Assembly (NCBI GenBank): GCA_003569365.1
Contig: BGOS01000028.1
Coordinates: 1-64,000 of the forward strand
Direction of reading: 5' to 3'
Origin: Anaerolineaceae bacterium
GTDB lineage: Bacteria; Chloroflexota; Anaerolineae; Anaerolineales; UBA11657
DNA: 64,000 bases
Part shown: positions 55,729 to 63,704 of the stretch, piece after piece
Numbering within the stretch: the first letter of the stretch is position 1
Layout of the letters: the number at the start of each line of letters is the position of its first letter
Translations under genes and position numbers: made by a program
Notes under the pieces: model-generated
The model's input: only the letters and a program-made list of their open reading frames with translations
The model's database searches: none
What the model was told of the DNA's origin: nothing

Positions 55729-57993
55729 TTAATGGCTTGGGCTTTGGGCGGACCGCGGGCCGGCTTGCGCCATTGACTGCATCACCGGCAGCAGGGCCAG
55801 CCACCACTGCTCGCGCGGCCGCGCAGTCACAGCATCCATCATGATTGGAAACTGCGCCAGCGGCGTGAACTGTACTTGTCCTGCGCGCAGCCCGATGAAG
55901 GCGCCCGCGGGCTCGGCCTGCTGGCCCTGCTCGTAAATGTAGTCAAGGCACTTGGTGGCGAGGCGGGTGGCCTGGATGCGGTCAAATGGCGAAGGATCCC
56001 CGCCCTGCTGCAGATGCCCGAGGATTGCGTAGCGCGCCTCGAAGATCCCGCGGCCCTCCTCAGCAAACAGCCGCCACATGAAGCGTGTGTCATAAACCGC
56101 ATTGCAATATTCATTGCGAATAATCAGCCCCAGCTTCTTGTCCTGTTTGAATCCGGTTGCCATGGCTTGCACATCAGCCTGCAGTTCTGCCAACTGCACG
56201 CCCTGCTCATGCAGATAGACGCGCTCGGCGCCGGTTGCCATGCCGGACATCAGCGCAAGGTAGCCGCAGTAGCGCCCCATCACCTCCACCACCATCACGC
56301 GCCGGGATGCCACTGCAGACTGCTTGATTTTGTCCACTGCTTCTACGATGTTGTTGAGCGCCGTGTCTGTTCCGATGCTCAGGTCTGAGCCGGGCAGGTC
56401 ATTGTCAATGGTGGCTGGCAGGCATACCAGCGGAATGCAGAACTCCGGGTGGTTGGCACGCTGCTGCAGCAGGCTGTGCGCTGCGCGATACGCACTGTAG
56501 CCGCCCACAAACAGCATCGCCTGCACATTTTGCGCTGCGAAGGTGCGTGCAATTGCCGCATAGTCGGCTGCTGTCAGCAATTTGCGGCTTGTTCCCAGCT
56601 GGGCGCCGCCCATATGCGCCCAGCCGTTTACGCTCATCCACGTCAGCTCGCTTATGCGGTTGTCAATCATGCCCTGCACACCATCTGCAATACCCAGCAT
56701 TGTGTGGCCCTGATCAATGCCCATGCGCACGGCTGCGCGCACGGCGGTGTTCATGCCGGCTGCGGCTCCGCCACTGGTGACGATGGCAATGCGCATCTGG
56801 CGGCGCCCGGGCTGCGGCGCATGCGGGAGGGCGCGCACCAGAGTGCGCACGGTCCGGAACGCATCGCGAAAGCTGCTGCCGCGCAGCTCCATGGCGCGCT
56901 CGTAGTCGGTGGAGCTCATTGCAGCAGCAATTGCCTGCACGGTGGCAAGGCAGGCATGCAGGGGCGTGATGACTGCGCGATTGCCGCGGATGCCCACCAG
57001 CTGCGGCTGTGTGCCGGGCAGCGCTTGCAGCAAGTGCATCACAGCTGCGCTCCCAAGAATTGTGCTGAGGTTGCGATCGAATGCGCTCGGGGCGCCGCCG
57101 CGCTGCACGTGGCCAAGAATGGTGAGGCGCACCTCCTCTTGCAAGTGCTCCTCCAGCGCCGCCTTCACCTCGCCGGAGCTAACCGGGTTGCCGTGCCAGT
57201 CGCGCGCACCTTCCGCCACAATCACCATGCTGTCACGGCGGCCGATTTTGCGCCCGGCGCGCAGCACGCTGCTCATTTTTTGTTGCCACTCATTCAGATT
57301 GGGCGGGCTCTCCGGTATCAACACCCAGTCCGCGCCGGTGGCCAGTGCGCTCATCAGCGCCAGGTACCCGCAGCTGCGGCCCATCACCTCCACCACAAAG
57401 CTGCGCTGGTGGCTGGCTGCTGTGCTGGTGATGGCGTCAACCGCATTGGTGATGCGGTGCAGGGCACTGTCGGCGCCGATGCTGATGTCGGTGCCGGGAA
57501 TGTCGTTGTCGATGGAGCCCGGCAAGCCGGCGATAAACAGCTCCGGAAAACTGGCTGCCATGCTTGCCGGCACGCTGCCGTCCGCCACTAGCTCGCGCAG
57601 CAGCTCCGGCCACTCGTTGTACAGCAGTTGGGCGCCGGTCAGGCTGCCATCTCCTCCCACCACTACCAGCCGGTCAATGCCGGCCCGCAACAAGTTGGCA
57701 GTGGCGCGCTTGCGCCCGGCGCGGGTAAGAAATTCAGCGCTGCGCGCTGTGCCAATTATGGTGCCGCCTTTTTGAATAATGTTGCTGACGCTGTCCCATT
57801 GCATTTGGCGGATGCTGTTCCCGCCCTCGATCAGCCCCTGCAATCCCTCGTAGATGGCGTAGGCTTCGGCGCCTTGGTCTAGTGCAGTCCGTACCACGGC
57901 GCGCACCGCGGCATTCATCCCGGGAGCGTCACCGCCACTCGTCAACACGCCGATGCGCATCACATGCTTGTCGGCCGCAGGCGGGTTAGCCAT
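55729..57993 (-). CDS. pfk: Tandem (eukaryote-like) 6-phosphofructokinase
   Basis: The 754-residue protein is a fusion of two phosphofructokinase units, phosphorylating fructose 6-phosphate in glycolysis. The N-terminal half (to about residue 390) is intact: TSGGDAPGMN (18-27), GGDGS (113-117) and GSIDND (159-164), with Gly at the site that is Lys in PPi-dependent enzymes, so ATP use is likely. The C-terminal half lost its ATP site (TSGGAAAGMN; GGYSA at 497-501) but keeps TIDND (528-532), GSDLSIGTDTALNN and MGRYCGY. This one-catalytic/one-regulatory layout resembles animal and fungal enzymes. Its start overlaps the TPR gene's stop by 1 nt (TGATG). Confidence 0.9.
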   Translation of the reverse strand: MANPPAADKHVMRIGVLTSGGDAPGMNAAVRAVVRTALDQGAEAYAIYEGLQGLIEGGNSIRQMQWDSVSNIIQKGGTIIGTARSAEFLTRAGRKRATANLLRAGIDRLVVVGGDGSLTGAQLLYNEWPELLRELVADGSVPASMAASFPELFIAGLPGSIDNDIPGTDISIGADSALHRITNAVDAITSTAASHQRSFVVEVMGRSCGYLALMSALATGADWVLIPESPPNLNEWQQKMSSVLRAGRKIGRRDSMVIVAEGARDWHGNPVSSGEVKAALEEHLQEEVRLTILGHVQRGGAPSAFDRNLSTILGSAAVMHLLQALPGTQPQLVGIRGNRAVITPLHACLATVQAIAAAMSSTDYERAMELRGSSFRDAFRTVRTLVRALPHAPQPGRRQMRIAIVTSGGAAAGMNTAVRAAVRMGIDQGHTMLGIADGVQGMIDNRISELTWMSVNGWAHMGGAQLGTSRKLLTAADYAAIARTFAAQNVQAMLFVGGYSAYRAAHSLLQQRANHPEFCIPLVCLPATIDNDLPGSDLSIGTDTALNNIVEAVDKIKQSAVASRRVMVVEVMGRYCGYLALMSGMATGAERVYLHEQGVQLAELQADVQAMATGFKQDKKLGLIIRNEYCNAVYDTRFMWRLFAEEGRGIFEARYAILGHLQQGGDPSPFDRIQATRLATKCLDYIYEQGQQAEPAGAFIGLRAGQVQFTPLAQFPIMMDAVTARPREQWWLALLPVMQSMAQAGPRSAQSPSH

Positions 57994-59303
57994 CAGTAGC
58001 CGGGAGTGGGAGTGGCTGCGGCTGCGGGCTGTGGCGTTTCACTCGCAACCGGCACAGCGGTTTTATCTGCTGTTGGGGTACTGTTTGCGTCGGGAGTGGT
58101 GGTCTCAGCGCCAGGGGTTCCACCAAGTTCGCAGATTGCGCGCCCTTCGGCCACGATGTTCTGCACCACTTCGTCATCCGCAGCAAACGCAGCCACCTGG
58201 CTGAATACCGGCAGCGCGCGGTCACATTTGAGGTAAGCCGCGAGCACAGATCCGAAGGTGTAGTAGTACTCAAGTGTTTCTGGCTTCAGCGGCATGCCGC
58301 TCACAACGGCGGCTGTGAGCGGGTGGGTGCAACCATCAATTGCGCAGCCGAGGTCCGTCACCGCGCCCTCGTAGTTTAACGCCTTGAACTCCACCAGCCC
58401 CAGGCGCCCATAAATATCCGGATTGGTTGGTTCAAGCTCCAGCGCCGTTTCAATATATTGCGCGGCGCGTTGATACTCGCCGGTTTGAAAATAGGTGCGG
58501 GCAATCGAAAGCAGCGGCGCAGTATCTTTGGGGTCCAGGGCACTTGCCCGTTGAAAATATTCCACCGCAGTCTCGTATTGTCCCAACACGCGATAGCTGA
58601 GCCCGAGGCGCATGTAAATCAAGCCGAGGTTGGGGTTAATTGTGGCCGCGGTTTGGTAGGCAATGATTGCATCCTCATAAGCTGCCACGCTTTCCAGGTA
58701 GTAGCCGTAAGCGCGCTGCACATCCATGCTGTTGGAGTTGAGGCTGACTGCCAGGCGGGCTTCATCGCCGGCTTGCGCGTACTTCTGCAAGTCGGTGAGG
58801 ATCTCTGCGTAATAGGCGTGCGCAAGCGCGTTGTTGGGATCCAGCTGAATTGCGCGCACACTTGCGCGGCTGCCTTCTTCGTAATCGCCGGTCCAGTCCA
58901 GCGCAAACGCGCGCACAGCATGCGCGCTGCTGTCTTCCGGCAGCACCAGCACAGCCGTATTGGCAGACTCAAGGCCTGCTTCCGCGTCGCCCGCATAAAC
59001 TTGCAAGCGCGCGAGTTTTACCCAGTACGCTGCATTTGCAGGCTCCGCCTCCGTTGCTTTTTGATAGGTCTCAATTGCGCGTCGCAGCCGCCCGGCTGAG
59101 AAGTGCGCTTCGGCTTCTTCGGCGAAAGAGACTGCACTGCGGGTGGCGGTGGGTGTCGCCATCAGCATCGGGCGCACGTTGCCCTGATGCTGCTCGCGAA
59201 TAATGTAAATGCCCAGCACAATCAGCGCCAAATAAAGCGCCACGCGCCCCGGACGACTGCGCTTTTGGCGCCGCAAAGTAAATTTCCCCCGATCTAGATA
59301 CAT
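57993..59303 (-). CDS. Membrane-anchored TPR protein
   Basis: The 436-residue protein has a basic N-terminus, a TM helix (VALYLALIVLGIYII, about residues 21-35), about eight TPR repeats (for example AHFSAGRLRRAIETYQKATE, ALEPTNPDIYGRLGLVEFK) through about residue 395, and a Thr/Pro/Ala tail. TPR repeats mediate protein-protein contacts; here probably outside the membrane. It is the first gene before pfk, with a 1-nt stop/start overlap, so the two are coupled even though their functions look unrelated. The ATG at 59303 was chosen (MYLDRGKFTLRRQ); the longer frame to 59459 crosses the divergent promoter region. Confidence 0.8.
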   Translation of the reverse strand: MYLDRGKFTLRRQKRSRPGRVALYLALIVLGIYIIREQHQGNVRPMLMATPTATRSAVSFAEEAEAHFSAGRLRRAIETYQKATEAEPANAAYWVKLARLQVYAGDAEAGLESANTAVLVLPEDSSAHAVRAFALDWTGDYEEGSRASVRAIQLDPNNALAHAYYAEILTDLQKYAQAGDEARLAVSLNSNSMDVQRAYGYYLESVAAYEDAIIAYQTAATINPNLGLIYMRLGLSYRVLGQYETAVEYFQRASALDPKDTAPLLSIARTYFQTGEYQRAAQYIETALELEPTNPDIYGRLGLVEFKALNYEGAVTDLGCAIDGCTHPLTAAVVSGMPLKPETLEYYYTFGSVLAAYLKCDRALPVFSQVAAFAADDEVVQNIVAEGRAICELGGTPGAETTTPDANSTPTADKTAVPVASETPQPAAAATPTPGY

Positions 59304-59363
59304 GTGCTTGTTGGATATTCGGTGCCACCATAAATGATACCGTCTAAAGCCCTGTTGTACAGG

Positions 59364-59388
59364 TTGCGACAAGTCGCAAAGATATAAT
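59364..59388 (+). promoter_or_regulatory. Operator-like palindrome and -10 box
   Basis: TTGCGACAAGTCGCAA (59364-59379) is a 7-2-7 inverted repeat, directly followed by TATAAT (59383-59388), which lies 9 nt before the TTG at 59398. The palindrome covers the -35 to -10 spacer, where a repressor would block transcription. It lies in the divergent gap between two TPR genes. Confidence 0.55.
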
Positions 59389-59397
59389 CGCACTATC

Positions 59398-60363
59398 TTG
59401 CAAGCACCACAGTCTGAAGTGCCGGCAACCCGCCCTGTTAGAAGCGCCTGGGTGTCCATCGGGCTGCCGCTGGTTGCCGTCTTGCTGGCGGCTGGTCTTG
59501 CCGGCTATGGCGGCTACAACGCTGGCACCGAGAACCGGCGCCACGCTGCCGCCACGGAACTGGCAGATGATTTGGCGGAGCAGTTTGAAATGGCACAGCG
59601 CGACTTTGACGGCGGCCAGCCGTTGCTTGCCCTGCAGCGGCTTGAGTATGTTGAACGCTTTGCCCCACAGTTCGCCGGCTTGGCGGAGTTGCTTGCACGT
59701 GTGCGTGCGGCCGCACAGCCCACCGCGAATGGGGCAACCGCCACACAGCCGCCGCCGCCAGCCACTGCCCTGCCCTCTGACCCGGCCGAGTTGTTTGCCA
59801 AGCTGCAAGCAGCGTACAAGGCGGATGACTGGTCCGCTGTGGTGCAGCTTGCGTCTGCATTGCACGCCAGCGCGCCGGATTATGAGAGCAGCACTGTGGG
59901 CGCGCAACTGTTTGTGGGGCTGCGCAATCGCGGCATGGAAGCCATCAACAAGGGCAGCCTGGGGCCGGGCATCACGTGGCTGGAGCGCGCTGATGAGCTG
60001 GCGCCGCTGGATGCGGATGCGCTTCAGTTGCTGCAATGGGCGCGCATGTACACACTGGCAAACTCGTGGTGGGGAATTAATTGGCCAAACGCAATTGGCC
60101 AGTATCGCGAGCTCTATTCCATCGCACCATACTTTATGGATACACGGGTGCGCCTGCGCGAAGCCTACGCCGAATACGGGGCACTGCTAATTGCCACCGA
60201 TGCCTGCGCTGCGCAGCTGCAATTTGCGGCTGCGCTGGAATTAGAGGTCATGCCCGAACTTGAGGCGCAGCGTTTGGCAGCAGAGCAGTTATGTGTGGTG
60301 ACCGCCACGCCCCCGGTTGAAGAAACACCCGCGCCCGCGCCTACGCTCACGCCCGCGCCATGA
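59398..60363 (+). CDS. Membrane-anchored TPR-like protein
   Basis: The 321-residue protein has one TM helix (SIGLPLVAVLLAAGLAGYGGY, about residues 20-40), then helical TPR-like repeats separated by a Pro/Thr/Ala linker (about residues 115-125). Clear repeat-like segments are DFDGGQPLLALQRLEYVERFAP, KADDWSAVVQLASALHASAP (in parts), GPGITWLERADELAPLD and IGQYRELYSIAPYFMD. The tail is Pro/Thr-rich. It starts with TTG just after a TATAAT box, and is divergent from the other TPR gene. Probably part of the same envelope-related module; the molecular function is unknown. Confidence 0.7.
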   Translation: MQAPQSEVPATRPVRSAWVSIGLPLVAVLLAAGLAGYGGYNAGTENRRHAAATELADDLAEQFEMAQRDFDGGQPLLALQRLEYVERFAPQFAGLAELLARVRAAAQPTANGATATQPPPPATALPSDPAELFAKLQAAYKADDWSAVVQLASALHASAPDYESSTVGAQLFVGLRNRGMEAINKGSLGPGITWLERADELAPLDADALQLLQWARMYTLANSWWGINWPNAIGQYRELYSIAPYFMDTRVRLREAYAEYGALLIATDACAAQLQFAAALELEVMPELEAQRLAAEQLCVVTATPPVEETPAPAPTLTPAP

Positions 60364-60435
60364 GCCTGTTTTGGCCGCGCGGCGCAGCAATATGTGCGGC
60401 ATGCTTACGGCGCACTGCGGTCTTTGCCCGCAGAC

Positions 60436-60464
60436 TTGACGCTGATGCAGCGCGTGGCTATACT
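60436..60464 (+). promoter_or_regulatory. Promoter of the tRNA cluster
   Basis: TTGACG (60436-60441) and TATACT (60459-60464) are 17 nt apart; transcription would start about 3 nt before tRNA-Pro. Confidence 0.8.
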
Positions 60465-60473
60465 GAAAGCCTT

Positions 60474-60546
60474 CGGGGTGTGGCGCAGTTGGTAGCGCAC
60501 CGCGTTTGGGACGCGGGGGCCCGCGGTTCGAGTCCGCGCACCCCGA
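60474..60546 (+). tRNA. tRNA-Pro (TGG)
   Basis: 73-nt cloverleaf: acceptor CGGGGTG with CACCCCG, anticodon loop TTTGGGA giving TGG, T-arm CGCGGTTCGAGTCCGCG, discriminator A. CCA is not encoded. Confidence 0.96.
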
Positions 60547-60553
60547 CTGGCCG

Positions 60554-60625
60554 GCGGGCGTCGCCAAGTGGTAAGGCATCAGCCTTCCAAGCTGATATTC
60601 ACGGGTTCGAATCCCGTCGCCCGCT
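60554..60625 (+). tRNA. tRNA-Gly (TCC)
   Basis: 72-nt cloverleaf: acceptor GCGGGCG with CGCCCGC, anticodon loop CTTCCAA giving TCC, T-arm CGGGTTCGAATCCCG, discriminator T. It lies 7 nt after tRNA-Pro and is co-transcribed. Confidence 0.95.
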
Positions 60626-60636
60626 CTAGCGACTTC

Positions 60637-60667
60637 GAAGCGCATGCGGCTATGCGCTTCTTTATTT
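60637..60667 (+). terminator. Terminator after tRNA-Pro/Gly
   Basis: GAAGCGCAT (60637-60645) pairs with ATGCGCTTC (60652-60660), followed by TTTATTT. Confidence 0.85.
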
Positions 60668-60753
60668 ATGCGGGTTGTGTATCCAAGTTTTGCAAACAGC
60701 GCCGCGGGTTGCTGCCGGCAATGGTATTATTCAGCTGCACAGCGTATGCAAAG

Positions 60754-60825
60754 GGGCTTGTAGCTCAATGGCAGAGCAGCCGGCTCATAACCGGTAGGTT
60801 CCAGGTTCGAATCCTGGCGGGCCCA
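60754..60825 (+). tRNA. tRNA-Met (CAT), elongator type or Ile2
   Basis: 72-nt cloverleaf: acceptor GGGCTTG with CGGGCCC (two T-G pairs), anticodon loop CTCATAA giving CAT, T-arm CAGGTTCGAATCCTG, discriminator A. It lacks the three G-C pairs of initiator tRNA in the anticodon stem, so it is an elongator Met or a lysidine-modified Ile2 tRNA. Confidence 0.93.
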
Positions 60826-60899
60826 CAACCCGCGCATTCATATCCACTACTCCGTACTACTTTTTGTGCCTTGCCCGCCCCCTAAAATGAGCCGCTGAT

Positions 60900-61667
60900 A
60901 TGTCACGCCGCCGCATGGGAGAGTTTTTGATCCTCAACGCGATTGTGTCGTGCGCGGTGAGTCTGGCGGTGCTGCTAACGTGGAGCTATTGCTGCCAGAC
61001 TGAGATGGGCCGGGCGCCGATCCCCACGCCGGATGCCACACTGGCTGCAATTCAGATGGCCACCAACGCTGCCCTGCCGCAGACGCCAGTGCCCAGCCCG
61101 ACTCCGCTCATTCATGTGGTGCGCCGCAATGAAACTATGGGAATTATTTCTAATTCTTATGGAATTACGGTTGAGGAATTGATGACTGCCAACGGATTGA
61201 GCGACCCCAATTCGCTTGACATCGGGCAGATGCTTGTGATTCCTGCGCCGCCCACCGCGCTGCCAGCAACCAGCCTGCCGCAAGAGACTGCCGCTGCCGG
61301 AGCCGGCAGCACCCAGGCAGCACCGCTTGCACCTGCCACAACAGCGCCGCTGACGGACAGGCCGCAGCTCACCATCGTTGGCGTGACGAACGTGGGTGCG
61401 TACGAACAAGAACAGGTTGTGCTGGTTAATTCCGGCGGCACGGTTAGCTTGGCGGGTTGGCAGCTGGCCGGCCCCGATGATGCGGCTTACAAGTTTCCCG
61501 GGCTGCGGCTGAACAACAAGGGGCGCGTGGCAGTGCACTCAGCTGCCGGCCAGGACACCGTGATCGATTTGTACTGGGCGCGGGCCGGCGCAGTTTGGCA
61601 GAGCGGGTCGCAAGTGCGCCTGATTGACGCGCAAGGGGCAGTGCACGCCACCTTTGCAGTGCCGTAG
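60900..61667 (+). CDS. Secreted LysM protein with lamin-tail domain
   Basis: The 255-residue protein has a TM/signal anchor (ILNAIVSCAVSLAVLLTW, about residues 10-27), a LysM at about residues 70-117 (IHVVRRNETMGIISNSYGI, then LDIGQMLVIP), a Pro/Thr/Ala linker, and a lamin-tail (LTD)-type beta-sandwich at about 158-255 (TIVGVTNVGAYEQEQVVLVNSG, GWQLAGPDDAAYKFPG and the closing VRLIDAQGAVHATF). It is probably held at the cell wall by LysM. A TAAAAT box lies 11 nt upstream. It stands between tRNA-Met and dnaX. Confidence 0.82.
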   Translation: MSRRRMGEFLILNAIVSCAVSLAVLLTWSYCCQTEMGRAPIPTPDATLAAIQMATNAALPQTPVPSPTPLIHVVRRNETMGIISNSYGITVEELMTANGLSDPNSLDIGQMLVIPAPPTALPATSLPQETAAAGAGSTQAAPLAPATTAPLTDRPQLTIVGVTNVGAYEQEQVVLVNSGGTVSLAGWQLAGPDDAAYKFPGLRLNNKGRVAVHSAAGQDTVIDLYWARAGAVWQSGSQVRLIDAQGAVHATFAVP

Positions 61668-61691
61668 CTTGCAGCCGACACAGCAGCCCGC

Positions 61692-63284
61692 ATGACCACT
61701 TCACAATCCCTTTACCTAAAGTGGCGCCCGGCGCAGTTTGATGGCGTGGTGGGGCAGCAGCATGTGGTGCAAACGCTGCTGAATGCACTGCGGGCAGGGC
61801 GCCCGTCGCATGCATATTTGTTTGCCGGCCCGCGCGGAACTGGCAAGACCAGTGTGGCGCGCCTGCTGGCGAAGGCGCTGAACTGCACCAATGCAGACGC
61901 AGCGCAGCGCCCGTGCGGTGCGTGTCCGCCCTGTGCAGCGGTGGCAGAAGGGCGCTTTCTGGATTTGATTGAAATTGACGCTGCTTCCAACAATAGCGTT
62001 GAGCATGTGCGCGACCTGCGCGACAAGATCAACTTCTCGCCTTCGATTGGCCGCTACAAGGTGTACATCATTGATGAGGTGCACATGCTTTCCGATGCGG
62101 CTTTCAACGCGCTGCTAAAAACACTGGAAGAGCCGCCGCCTTACGCAATTTTTGTATTGGCCACCACCGAAGCGCACAAAGTTCCCGCCACAGTTGCCTC
62201 GCGCTGCCAGCAGCATATCTTCCGGCGCATCGCGCTGCCGGAGATGGTGCAGCGCCTGAAGGACATCACGGGCGCTGAGGGCTTGGTAGTGGAGCCGGCT
62301 GTGCTGGAGCTGGTTGCGCGCCAGTCCACCGGCAGCCTGCGTGACGCCATTAGCCTGCTGGACCAGCTGGTTGCCTCAACTGAGGGCGCGCTGACACTGC
62401 AGCAGGCGCAATCCGTGGTTGGCTCCGCCAACGAACAGCTGCTGGCAGCTTTGGTGCAGGCATTGGCCGATGACCGGACTGCTGCCGGCCTGGATCTGAT
62501 TAATGAAGCCATGGACCAGGGCACGGACCCGCGCCAGTTTGCGCGCCAGATTGTGGACTACTTGCGCGGCGTGATGCTGTGCAAGGTGGGGCATGCGCAG
62601 GGCACTGCGGCGCAGCATGCATCGGACACTACCGCGACGATGCAGGCACTCGCTGCGCATTTTGATTTGGCGCAGCTGACTGCGGCTATGCGTGCATTTG
62701 ATGAGGCCGGCCGCGAGCGACGCGGTGGCTGGCTGGCGCAGCTGCCGTTGGAGCTGGCGCTGCTGAACTGGCGCAGCTATGCGGCTGGAGCACATGCGCA
62801 TACGCATGCACCGGCAGCCTTGCGGCCGGCGGCTGCGGCTCCCAAGCCGGCAGCTGCCCAGCCACGGGTCCAACCTGTAATCGCCGCGGAACCACCAAGC
62901 GCTGTGAGAGCCGCCGTGCCAGAGCAAGCGGTTGCAGCTGCAGAGGTTCCGGAGGTGTCGCGCCACTGGCCGGTGGTGCTGCAAAACTGCAAGGCGTTGC
63001 ATCATTCCATGCCGGCGTTGCTGGAGTATTGCAGTCCACTGCGCATTGATGGCGATACATTGCTGCTGGGCGTGACGACGGCTTTTGCCCTCCAGAAACT
63101 GGATACGGAGGAGATGCGCGAGCGCTTGCGTGAGGCGGTGCTGCGCGCATCTGGACACGCGCTCAAGATGCGTTTTGTGCAGTCTGCGTTGCACGGCGCG
63201 GAGCTGCCCGCGGATGTTGCGAGTGACGGCGTGGTGGCGGCAGCGGTCAAGCTCGGGGCACGCGCCCGCGAGCGCGGACGATAA
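61692..63284 (+). CDS. dnaX: DNA polymerase III subunit gamma/tau
   Basis: The 530-residue clamp-loader ATPase has Walker A GPRGTGKTS (residues 46-54), a zinc knuckle (Cys64, Cys75, Cys78, Cys81), Walker B IIDEVHML, a sensor/SRC region, and domain III with RQSTGSLRDAISLLDQL. An Ala/Pro-rich linker (about residues 365-415) leads to a C-terminal tau-like domain. I see no clear slippery sequence for a programmed frameshift. It is followed by ybaB and recR, the classical dnaX-ybaB-recR operon. Start ATG 61692. Confidence 0.96.
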   Translation: MTTSQSLYLKWRPAQFDGVVGQQHVVQTLLNALRAGRPSHAYLFAGPRGTGKTSVARLLAKALNCTNADAAQRPCGACPPCAAVAEGRFLDLIEIDAASNNSVEHVRDLRDKINFSPSIGRYKVYIIDEVHMLSDAAFNALLKTLEEPPPYAIFVLATTEAHKVPATVASRCQQHIFRRIALPEMVQRLKDITGAEGLVVEPAVLELVARQSTGSLRDAISLLDQLVASTEGALTLQQAQSVVGSANEQLLAALVQALADDRTAAGLDLINEAMDQGTDPRQFARQIVDYLRGVMLCKVGHAQGTAAQHASDTTATMQALAAHFDLAQLTAAMRAFDEAGRERRGGWLAQLPLELALLNWRSYAAGAHAHTHAPAALRPAAAAPKPAAAQPRVQPVIAAEPPSAVRAAVPEQAVAAAEVPEVSRHWPVVLQNCKALHHSMPALLEYCSPLRIDGDTLLLGVTTAFALQKLDTEEMRERLREAVLRASGHALKMRFVQSALHGAELPADVASDGVVAAAVKLGARARERGR

Positions 63285-63347
63285 ACTTATTTCATTGCAT
63301 GCCTGGTGTGGCAGGTACACTGGGACAATCTGCAGCGAGGAAACAAA

Positions 63348-63704
63348 ATGGGAAAAGGCAAAGGCAACATGGCGCGGCCGGGTCCGCAGCGGGGTGGCGG
63401 TGGTGGCGGAGACATGATGGCGCGCCTGCAGCAAGTGCAGGCGCAGATGCAGCAGACGCAGGCGGAGCTGGCAGATGAGTACATCAGTGTCACCTCCGGT
63501 GGCGCTGCGGTGACCATCGAGATTTCCGGCGTGCAGCGCGTGCGTGCAGTGCGCATAGCGCCGGAGTTTCTGCAGAGCGGCGATGCAGAAATGCTCGGCG
63601 ACATTCTGGTGGTGGCTATGAATGCTGCGCTTGAACAATCGCAGGGCATGGCGGCGGGACGCCTGGGCCCGCTAACCGGCAAACTTTCTTTGCCGGGCAT
63701 GTAA
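63348..63704 (+). CDS. ybaB: Nucleoid-associated protein YbaB/EbfC
   Basis: The 118-residue DNA-binding dimer has the family helix MMARLQQVQAQMQQTQAEL, the GGAAVTIEISGVQRV beta region, and the C-terminal helix. It has a Gly-rich N-terminal extension (GGGGGGD). ATG 63348 has GCGAGG upstream at good spacing; an upstream frame to 63306 adds no conserved sequence. Its stop overlaps the recR start by 1 nt (TAATG). Confidence 0.93.
   Translation: MGKGKGNMARPGPQRGGGGGGDMMARLQQVQAQMQQTQAELADEYISVTSGGAAVTIEISGVQRVRAVRIAPEFLQSGDAEMLGDILVVAMNAALEQSQGMAAGRLGPLTGKLSLPGM

Noticed and set aside
61692-63284. Programmed frameshift in dnaX
   Set aside because: No slippery A-rich heptamer or downstream hairpin recognised; the frame runs to a full-length tau-like protein.
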